Shown: piece after piece, positions 58,783-64,000 of the stretch | Layout: each line of letters starts with the position of its first letter | Numbering within the stretch: position 1 is the stretch's first letter | Assembly (NCBI RefSeq): GCF_024266705.1 | Contig: NZ_CP100757.1 | Location: 1,488,001 to 1,552,000 of the forward strand | DNA: 64,000 nt | Direction: 5' to 3' | DNA from: Natrinema gelatinilyticum | Lineage (GTDB): Archaea; Halobacteriota; Halobacteria; Halobacteriales; Natrialbaceae | The notes under the pieces: generated by a model | What the model was told of the DNA's origin: nothing | Seen by the model: the letters and a program-made list of their open reading frames with translations, nothing else | The model's database searches: none | Made by a program: the position numbers and the translations under genes

Positions 58783-58790
58783 TCCTACCT

Positions 58791-59927
58791 ATGGACATGG
58801 AATCCGACTGGAGCGTCCCGGAAGCGGACGTCATCGACGGCATCAGGGACGCCCTCGCGGCCGAACGGTCGGCAGTCCTCGTGACCATCGTGGATATCGA
58901 GGGGAGCGCCTATCGCCGCCCAGGGGCGAAGATGATCATCGATGCCGACGGCGACGGCGTCGGCAACATTACCGCAGGCTGTCTCGAAGACGAAGTGCGA
59001 CGGCTCGCGGCCGAGGTACTCGACACTGGCGAACCCCGCGTCGAGACCTATGACCTGATGAACGACGAGGACGACGTTTGGGGACTCGGCGTCGGGTGCA
59101 ACGGCATCATTGACGTGCTGCTCGAACCGATCGACGAGTCGTTCCGTCCGGTCGTCGAGGCGAGTGCGGCCGGGGAGGGCATCGCGACGGTCACCATCCT
59201 CGACGGCGACGCCCCCGCCGGTGCACGGGCTGTCTACCGCCCGGACGTGGGGTTCACCGACGACGAGAACCTGCCCGAGTGGATCCACACGGAAATCGAG
59301 GGGACCGTCACGGCGCTACTCGACCAGGACCAGTCTGCGACCGTGACCGTCGAGACGGCCGAGGGAACAGTGACCGCGTTTGTCGACGTCATGGCCGCGC
59401 CGCCAGAGCTGGTCGTCCTCGGCAGCGGCCCCGACATCAGACCGGTGACGGAACTCGCGAACAACTGCGACTTCCGCGTGACCGTCGTCGCGTTCCGCGG
59501 CGCAGCCGCGGACCCGGACCGGTTCCCCCATGCCGACGAGGTCCTATCGACCTCCCCGGCGGACCTCCGGTCTGCCGTCGAGTTCAATAAGTCCACCTAC
59601 GCCGTCTTGATGACGCACAACTTCGTTGACGACCGACTCGCCCTCGAGGAACTGCTCGCGACGCCGGTGCCCTACGTTGGGCTACTTGGCCCGCGCGACC
59701 GCTTCGAGGAGGTTCGCGACGACATGGCCACGGACGGGGTCGACCTCGGCGAGCGCGACCGCGAGCGGATATACACCCCAGTCGGGCTCGACCTCGGGAG
59801 CGGCACGCCCTACGGCATCGCCCACAGCATCGTCGCCGAACTCCTCGCGGTCCACAACGACCGCGACCCGAAACACGTCAAGGAACGGGAGGGACCGATA
59901 CACCCACGCATCGACGAATCGGTCTGA
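58791..59927 (+). CDS. XdhC/CoxI family molybdenum hydroxylase maturation protein
   Basis: The protein is 378 residues. The N-terminal XdhC domain has AVLVTIVDIEGSAYRRPGAKM, ITAGCLEDEVRRLA and WGLGVGCNGIIDVLLEP (the GxGCxG motif). The C-terminal Rossmann-like XdhC_C domain has LVVLGSGPDIRPVTELAN, YAVLMTHNFVDDRLALEELL, YVGLLGPRDRF and GLDLGSGTPYGIAHSI. XdhC/CoxI binds and sulfurates the molybdenum cofactor for xanthine dehydrogenase-like enzymes, so it probably serves the enzyme at 1-3.5 kb or another outside the window. The ATG at 58791 (MDMESDWSVPEAD) is the first in context; the longer frame is antisense to the Usp gene. Confidence 0.93.
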   Translation: MDMESDWSVPEADVIDGIRDALAAERSAVLVTIVDIEGSAYRRPGAKMIIDADGDGVGNITAGCLEDEVRRLAAEVLDTGEPRVETYDLMNDEDDVWGLGVGCNGIIDVLLEPIDESFRPVVEASAAGEGIATVTILDGDAPAGARAVYRPDVGFTDDENLPEWIHTEIEGTVTALLDQDQSATVTVETAEGTVTAFVDVMAAPPELVVLGSGPDIRPVTELANNCDFRVTVVAFRGAAADPDRFPHADEVLSTSPADLRSAVEFNKSTYAVLMTHNFVDDRLALEELLATPVPYVGLLGPRDRFEEVRDDMATDGVDLGERDRERIYTPVGLDLGSGTPYGIAHSIVAELLAVHNDRDPKHVKEREGPIHPRIDESV

Positions 59928-60139
59928 CCCGGCGCGGACGATCGCCGGTGAATCGAAGAGAGAACCGCTAAGAGGGACCGAACGAGGATGTGGGTTCGTC
60001 TCGTCCGTCGGCTCTGTCACGTCAAGGGCTTCTCCGCGGGCGATGGTCTCGAAGGCGCTCACCCGGTCACCCGTCTCTAGGGCGATGTGGCACGTGAGTT
60101 GCAGCAATCTATCGGAAATTTCCTACGGTTTTCGCCGCC

Positions 60140-60928
60140 CTACAGGTCGTAGGAGAGGTCGAACCGTCGGTCGGCCAGCGCGGGGAAGTCGTCGCGCGCC
60201 TCCGCGACCATGTCCATGTCGACGTCGGCCACGACGGTTCGCTCGTGGAACCCAGCGTTGGCGAGCGGCGTCGCCCACGGGTCCACGACGAGGCTGTGGC
60301 CCGCAAGTTCGACGCCCTGGTTCTGTCCGACGAGGTTCGAGGAGGCCAGGAACACCTGGTTCTCAACCGCCCGCATCCGGTTGAGCATCAGCCAGTGCTC
60401 CAGCCGCGGGATGGGCCAGGCCGAGGTGACCAGGAACAGGTCCGCACCCTGGTCAACCAGCGCCCGGAACAGCTCCGGGAACCGGAGGTCGTAGCAGGTA
60501 ACCAGCCCAACGGTGCCGAACTCCGTCTCGACTGTAACGACGCGCTCGCCGGGCGTCAGCAGCTCCTGCTCGCGGGAGCCGTATCCATAAGTGTGTATCT
60601 TCCGGTACGTGTCGAGGAGTTCGCCTTCGGGCGAGACGAGCCCGCTTGTATTGTAAAGGTCGTCGCCGTCCGCCTCGACGATACTCCCCGTGTGGAGGTA
60701 GAGGTCGAGTTCGTCCGCCAGCGACTGGAGGCGAGTCATCGTCGGGCCGTCGATCGGCTCCGCGCCCGACTCGTAGTCGTCGAACGCGAAGTACCCGAGG
60801 TTCCATATCTCCGGGAGAACGACCAGATCCGCGCCGCTGTCGGCGGCGTCGCGGATCCGTTCCTCGGCGTTCGCCACGTTGTCTTCCGCATTCGCTCCTG
60901 CCTCTAACTGAACGCTCGCGATTTGCAT
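60140..60928 (-). CDS. Carbon-nitrogen hydrolase (nitrilase superfamily)
   Basis: This 262-residue amidase-type protein carries the Glu-Lys-Cys triad in DLVVLPEIWNLGYF (Glu near 41), LLDTYRKIHTYGYG (Lys near 110) and GLVTCYDLRFPELFR (Cys near 145). It is closest in appearance to omega-amidase/N-carbamoyl hydrolases and should hydrolyse an amide or carbamoyl compound. Beta-ureidopropionase would fit pyrimidine breakdown, but that is inference from context. The 212 bp between its stop and the XdhC gene show only weak coding text. Confidence 0.92.
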   Translation of the reverse strand: MQIASVQLEAGANAEDNVANAEERIRDAADSGADLVVLPEIWNLGYFAFDDYESGAEPIDGPTMTRLQSLADELDLYLHTGSIVEADGDDLYNTSGLVSPEGELLDTYRKIHTYGYGSREQELLTPGERVVTVETEFGTVGLVTCYDLRFPELFRALVDQGADLFLVTSAWPIPRLEHWLMLNRMRAVENQVFLASSNLVGQNQGVELAGHSLVVDPWATPLANAGFHERTVVADVDMDMVAEARDDFPALADRRFDLSYDL

Positions 60929-61043
60929 ACAAACACAACGGGCGGGTCTGCCCTTAACTGTTGCTCGCTGTCACGCCGGCGCAGCGAGGCCGCGACCATC
61001 GTCGCCGCACCCGCTCACCAGGCACGACCCCGCCGACCACAAC

Positions 61044-61050
61044 TTATAAT
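61044..61050 (+). promoter_or_regulatory. TATA-like box of the cupin gene
   Basis: TTATAAT is centred about 31 nt before the ATG at 61078. Confidence 0.5.
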
Positions 61051-61077
61051 AACCGGTACAGACAACTTTGAGATCGA

Positions 61078-61434
61078 ATGCCAACCGAAGACAAGGAGCT
61101 GTTCGACCCGTTAGCGGAGGGTAGCGACATCGAGTGGGAGCCCGTCGAAGGGTACCCAGACGGAATCTACGAGAAGGTCCTCTACATGGACGAGGACGGC
61201 AGCCACAGCCGCATCCTCAAGTTCGAGCCGGGCGTCGAGACCGACGAGGTCCTCAGCCACGACTTCTACGAGGAGGTTTACGTCATCTCGGGCGGCCTCA
61301 TCGACACGACGCTCGACGAGGTCTTTCAGGCCGGCACCTACGCCTGCCGAACGCCGGGCATGAAACACGGCCCCTACAAGACCCCCATCGGCTGCATGAC
61401 CTTCGAGACGCGCTACTACGAAGACGGTAACTGA
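61078..61434 (+). CDS. Single-domain cupin protein
   Basis: The protein is 118 residues. LKFEPGVETDEVLSHDFYEEVYVISGGLIDTTLDEVFQAGTYACRTPGMKHGPYKTP has the first cupin motif (HDFYEEVYVISGG; His and Glu metal ligands) and the second with a His (MKHGPY). It resembles the ChrR-type cupins found next to catabolic operons, which can be metal-dependent enzymes or sensors. No substrate is evident. It lies between a nitrilase-family gene and DUF2848, so a step in the same catabolic route is possible. Confidence 0.83.
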   Translation: MPTEDKELFDPLAEGSDIEWEPVEGYPDGIYEKVLYMDEDGSHSRILKFEPGVETDEVLSHDFYEEVYVISGGLIDTTLDEVFQAGTYACRTPGMKHGPYKTPIGCMTFETRYYEDGN

Positions 61435-61492
61435 CTCCGTTTCCCGGCGCCTCGCATCCCGATTGATCGGCGCGTTCACTGACTACTGCGAT

Positions 61493-61498
61493 TTTTTC
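61493..61498 (+). terminator. T-run terminator after the cupin gene
   Basis: Six T residues occur about 60 nt after the cupin stop codon. Confidence 0.35.
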
Positions 61499-61610
61499 GG
61501 GTGCCGCGAACGGACAGCGGCGCGTCTGTCATACGGTCTGCTGTACCGATGTACCGGTGCAACCGCAGGACGGTCGCGGCTGCACCGGCAGTGACGTACA
61601 GTAGTCCGTA

Positions 61611-62321
61611 TCAGTCGTCGACGACCCAGCCGAGCCGCGAGACATCGTACTCGGCGCGCATGGTGCGGTCGAGGACAGGATCGTGCAATTCCACCTCGAA
61701 GAAGTCGCCGTGGATGAGGTCACCGGTCTCGGTCCCGACGCTGCCCGAGAAGACGGCGGTGTGCTTGGTAGGCTCGGTCGTCTTCTCCTCGACGAGGTCG
61801 AAGAGGTCCGCCGGCGAGAGGATGGCCTCCAGGGTCGCGTCCTGGTAGAGCACACGCTCGCCGTCGCTGCCGGTCCAGCTGCGGAGTTCGATCTGATCCC
61901 AGTGGTCGATGATGTCGTCGAGCACCCAGAGGTTCTCGCCGACGACGTTCGGGCAGAGGCCCTTGGCGACGACGATGCTCTCGGTCTCCATCTCCCGGTC
62001 GGTGTGATCGCTCCCGACGCCGACGTATACCTCATCAGTTTTTTCTTGGGGAAAGAGAACGAACTCGGCCTCGCCGGAGGTCTCCGCAGAGAGGACCTCG
62101 ATGTCGTCGCTCGTTGTGATGAGGTGGTACGGCTTGGGGTAGATGACCGGGAACTCGTCGGGCGCCTCGATGCCCTCTTCCTCGAGTTCCTCGATGTGCT
62201 TGCGGAGTTCCTCCTCGTTGCGGCCCGTCCACCCGCAGTTAGCGATGCGGTCGACGGTAACGCTCACGGTTTCGGAACTCGAAACTCCCTGTCGCTGAAG
62301 CTGTAGGTCGAGGGTTGTCAC
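61611..62321 (-). CDS. DUF2848 family protein
   Basis: This 236-residue protein contains the family's recognisable blocks: NCGWTGRNEEELRKHIEELEEEGI (residues ~28-51), a PVIYPKPYHLITT segment, SGEAEFVLFPQ, EVYVGVGSDHTDREMET (near 99-115) and IDHWDQIELRSW. DUF2848 is an uncharacterised family related to fumarylacetoacetate hydrolase-like proteins and usually sits in gene sets for heterocycle or amide breakdown. The invariant GSDHTDRE segment is a likely active site. No closer function can be given. Confidence 0.85.
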   Translation of the reverse strand: MTTLDLQLQRQGVSSSETVSVTVDRIANCGWTGRNEEELRKHIEELEEEGIEAPDEFPVIYPKPYHLITTSDDIEVLSAETSGEAEFVLFPQEKTDEVYVGVGSDHTDREMETESIVVAKGLCPNVVGENLWVLDDIIDHWDQIELRSWTGSDGERVLYQDATLEAILSPADLFDLVEEKTTEPTKHTAVFSGSVGTETGDLIHGDFFEVELHDPVLDRTMRAEYDVSRLGWVVDD

Positions 62322-62391
62322 AGGTTGAGATTACGAGCGAAGAATATAAATCTACGGCTCGGATGGCCGCGAATCGGGACGCGCCGGGGAG

Positions 62392-63096
62392 TCAGCCTGC
62401 GAGGAACTTCTGGCGGATCTCCTCGTCGGCCAGCATGCCATCGGCGGAGTCCTCGCGCTGGATCTGGCCGTCGGTCAGCAGGTAGCCGCGGTCGGCCCGG
62501 TGGAGGATCTCCTCGGCGTTCTGCTCGACGATGAGGACGGCCGTGCCGTCGGCGTTAATCTCGTCGATCTTGTCGAAGAGATCGTCGACGAGGTGCGGGG
62601 CCAGCCCCGAGCTCGGCTCGTCCAGCAACAGGAGGTCCGGCTCCGAGATGAGTGCACGGCCGATGGCGAGCATCTGCCGCTGGCCGCCGCTCATGGTCTC
62701 GGAGATCTGGGCCGTCCGCTCCTCCAAGACGGGGAACCGCGAGTAGACGTCTTGGAGCTTCGCGTCGGAGAGTTCACCCTCGGTGTACGCGCCCATCTTC
62801 AGATTCTCGATGACCGAGAGCTTCTCGAAGATGCTGTCATCCTGGGGGACGTAGTTCATCCCCTGTCGGATGCGCTCTTCGGTCTCAAGGGCGGTGATGT
62901 CTTCCCCGGCGTACGTGACCGTCCCGCCCTTGTGGTCGGTCAGGCCGAATATCGAGTCCATCAATGTGCTCTTGCCGGCTCCGTTCGGGCCGATGATAGT
63001 GACGTACTCGCCGTCTTCCACGGAGAGGTCGATTCCATCCAGAATCTGCAGATCTCCGTACCCAGTGCGGAGATCCGAGACCTCGAGTAGCGTCAT
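62392..63096 (-). CDS. livF: ABC transporter ATP-binding protein, LivF type
   Basis: This 234-residue ATPase belongs to the branched-chain amino-acid/urea/amide uptake family. It has Walker A GPNGAGKST (residues 36-44), the Q-loop in VPQDDSIFEKLSV, the signature SGGQRQM, Walker B LLLLDEPSSGLAP and the His switch region IVEQN. The other parts of the system (LivG, LivH, LivM and the binding protein) are not in the window, so either the operon continues elsewhere or this is a left-over gene. A short ORF overlaps its start by 4 nt and may be the last piece of a lost livG. Confidence 0.9.
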   Translation of the reverse strand: MTLLEVSDLRTGYGDLQILDGIDLSVEDGEYVTIIGPNGAGKSTLMDSIFGLTDHKGGTVTYAGEDITALETEERIRQGMNYVPQDDSIFEKLSVIENLKMGAYTEGELSDAKLQDVYSRFPVLEERTAQISETMSGGQRQMLAIGRALISEPDLLLLDEPSSGLAPHLVDDLFDKIDEINADGTAVLIVEQNAEEILHRADRGYLLTDGQIQREDSADGMLADEEIRQKFLAG

Positions 63097-63173
63097 CGCG
63101 AATCACCCACGTAACGCCGCCACTGTGTTCGGCCGCCCGCCCCCAATTCAGAACGTTGGATTAGCGTGACCAT
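63093..63173 (-). CDS. 26-residue ORF coupled to livF, possible livG remnant or leader
   Basis: An ATG at 63173 opens MVTLIQRSELGAGGRTQWRR and YVGDSR, and the TGA overlaps the livF ATG (ATGA). The terminal YVGDSR resembles the end of LivG proteins (YLGD...). A TATA-like GTTATAC lies about 33 nt upstream of the ATG, so the ORF might be transcribed as the first, leaderless gene. The rest of LivG is absent. It is equally possible that the frame is accidental. Confidence 0.3.
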   Translation of the reverse strand: MVTLIQRSELGAGGRTQWRRYVGDSR

Positions 63174-63205
63174 GGCAAATGTAGTTATATTCAATCAGCT
63201 ACTGA

Positions 63206-63212
63206 GTATAAC
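63206..63212 (-). promoter_or_regulatory. TATA-like box upstream of livF
   Basis: GTTATAC on the minus strand, in an AT-rich patch, is about 33 nt before the small ORF and 110 nt before livF. Confidence 0.35.
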
Positions 63213-63598
63213 CTTTTTCATTGATTGATAGTCATGAGCCGCTTGCCGGTCAACGGTAGAAGGGGAGAACCAGGGCAGTGTTAAGCCCAGAATTCGATCA
63301 CCAGCTGGCTAATTGGGATCGTCCCCGGTGCCGCAGGCACCGTCGCGAACTTCCTCTCGTACCTTTAGAACTGCTTCAGCTCCCGGAACAGAATTGCTAT
63401 CAGTGTCCGAAGCATATAGAAATTCATCACGTCCACAGGATCGTACGTCCGACGTTGTCAAAGCCGTTCTCAACGGACCAGTAAATGACTTGTAGCCTTT
63501 GCGGCGGCCAGTTTGCATGGTCGACCGGGCCGGGAGCCAGACCGCGTCCGCTGACGCTTTCGTTCTGAGGAAGCGGTAGTCCGAGCAACGGTAAAACC
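63213..63598. other. Intergenic between livF and the second CoxG-like gene, no gene
   Basis: Short frames on both strands (for example a 69-codon minus frame ending at 63309) lack acidic composition and family pattern. The stretch has lower GC than its surroundings. Confidence 0.4.
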
Positions 63599-63603
63599 TT
63601 TAG
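63599..63603 (+). promoter_or_regulatory. TATA-like box of the second CoxG-like gene
   Basis: TTTAG follows an A-rich stretch and is centred 27 nt before the ATG at 63628. Confidence 0.35.
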
Positions 63604-63627
63604 TCGTCCGGTGTGAGGTCATACCAT

Positions 63628-64000
63628 ATGCAATTCGATGGAGAGGTCGGTATCGGTACCGACCAGCAAACGGTATGGAAGACGATCTCTGACCCGGAAG
63701 CGCTCGTCCTGTGTGTTCCGGGCGCCGAGGAGGTCGAACGGATCAGCGAGACGCACTACAACGGGACAATCAAACGCGGCATCGCCGGCGTCAACGTCGA
63801 GCTCAACGGAGAGGTCGAGATGACCGAACTCACGCCGCCCGACCGGATGGTCGCCGACGTCACGGGCGAGGACGAACTGACGGGGAGCATTATGACCGCG
63901 GACGCCCAGATGGGCCTCTCGGAGAACGGCGACGGCACGGAACTCGCCTACACCATGGACGTCGAGTTCACCGGCAAGCTGGCGACGCTTGGCTCGCGCA
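63628..64000 (+). CDS. CoxG-like SRPBCC protein, 3'-partial
   Basis: The first 124 residues are inside the window. MQFDGEVGIGTDQQTVWKTISDPEALVLCVPGAEEVERI is the classic CoxG N-terminus (the SDPEALxxCxPGxE pattern), followed by VNVELNGEVEMTELTPPDRM and a conserved FTGKLATLGSR near the cut. It probably anchors or assists a molybdenum hydroxylase whose genes may continue beyond the right edge. It is more canonical than the CoxG-like protein at 2.1 kb. Confidence 0.85.
   Translation, partial: MQFDGEVGIGTDQQTVWKTISDPEALVLCVPGAEEVERISETHYNGTIKRGIAGVNVELNGEVEMTELTPPDRMVADVTGEDELTGSIMTADAQMGLSENGDGTELAYTMDVEFTGKLATLGSR

Noticed and set aside
57975-58790. N-terminal extension of the XdhC protein to 650 residues
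   Set aside because: The extra part is antisense to the Usp gene and has no XdhC similarity. The ATG at 58791 gives the normal family start.
59928-60139. Minus-strand text TCHIALETGDRVSAFETIAR as a gene remnant
   Set aside because: It is open and acidic but has no recognised domain, start signal or partner. The evidence is insufficient.
1-64000. tRNA or rRNA genes
   Set aside because: No cloverleaf-like sequence with a TTCRANNC arm or rRNA segment was noticed on either strand. A tRNAscan run would settle it.

Overview
The window is haloarchaeal DNA. It has high GC, strongly acidic proteins, gene starts with a TATA-like box about 25-30 nt upstream and little or no leader, and genes typical of Halobacteria: an archaea-specific SMC-related protein with RdfA, DUF35 Zn-ribbon/OB proteins beside thiolase-fold enzymes, and halophile-type IS630/IS5 elements. 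It reads as an accessory catabolic region (plasmid, megaplasmid or genomic island). There is no translation, replication or RNA gene core, but many catabolic genes, insertion-sequence debris and gene remnants.

Layout. (1) 1-12.2 kb looks like a nucleobase/N-heterocycle block: the large (partial) and FAD subunits of a molybdenum hydroxylase with a CoxG-like protein, a cyclase-family hydrolase, a CodA-type cytosine deaminase divergent from a CodB-type permease, a UspA protein, a CocE/NonD hydrolase and a uracil/xanthine permease. (2) 12.2-16 kb has a small PH-like membrane protein, a broken moeA, and a CaiB/BaiF CoA-transferase, thiolase-fold and DUF35 trio. (3) 16.5-17.6 kb is a nearly intact IS630-type element with perfect 14-bp ends and a canonical A_AAA_AAC slippery site; it cuts a dead amidohydrolase gene. 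(4) 17.9-20.9 kb has an aminotransferase and a second thiolase-fold/DUF35 pair. (5) 21-26 kb is an IS graveyard around an SMC-related gene and a convergent rdfA-like gene; a perfect 28-bp tandem duplication abuts the SMC-gene TATA box, and eight copies of a 5-bp repeat lie nearby. (6) 26-32 kb has an IclR regulator, a 2-oxoacid dehydrogenase operon (E1-alpha, E1-beta, E2; no E3 here), a Leu/Val/Phe-type dehydrogenase and PpnP. (7) 32.5-60 kb is a long CoA-ester catabolic block: CoA-transferase, acyl-CoA dehydrogenase, enoyl-CoA hydratase, thioesterase, three acyl-CoA ligases, three MDR dehydrogenases, an aldehyde dehydrogenase, an SDR, two VOC proteins, an MBL hydrolase, a creatininase-like amidohydrolase, a GH88/105 hydrolase and an MFS carrier, with several truncated or chimeric remnants. 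(8) 58.8-64 kb returns to N-heterocycle themes: XdhC/CoxI maturation factor, nitrilase-superfamily amidase, cupin, DUF2848, LivF and a second CoxG-like protein (partial).

How the genes may work together (inference). The aminotransferase or the Leu/Val/Phe dehydrogenase would make 2-oxoacids, the 2-oxoacid dehydrogenase complex would make acyl-CoAs, and the ligases, dehydrogenases, hydratases and thiolase-fold/DUF35 pairs would degrade them. Separately, CodA, the two nucleobase permeases, the molybdenum hydroxylase with XdhC and CoxG, and the scattered amidohydrolases could form an oxidative route for pyrimidines or related heterocycles. The most unusual points are the two thiolase-fold/DUF35 pairs without a canonical nucleophilic Cys (possible retro-aldolases), the SMC/RdfA module with its tandem promoter repeat, and the pentanucleotide microsatellite.
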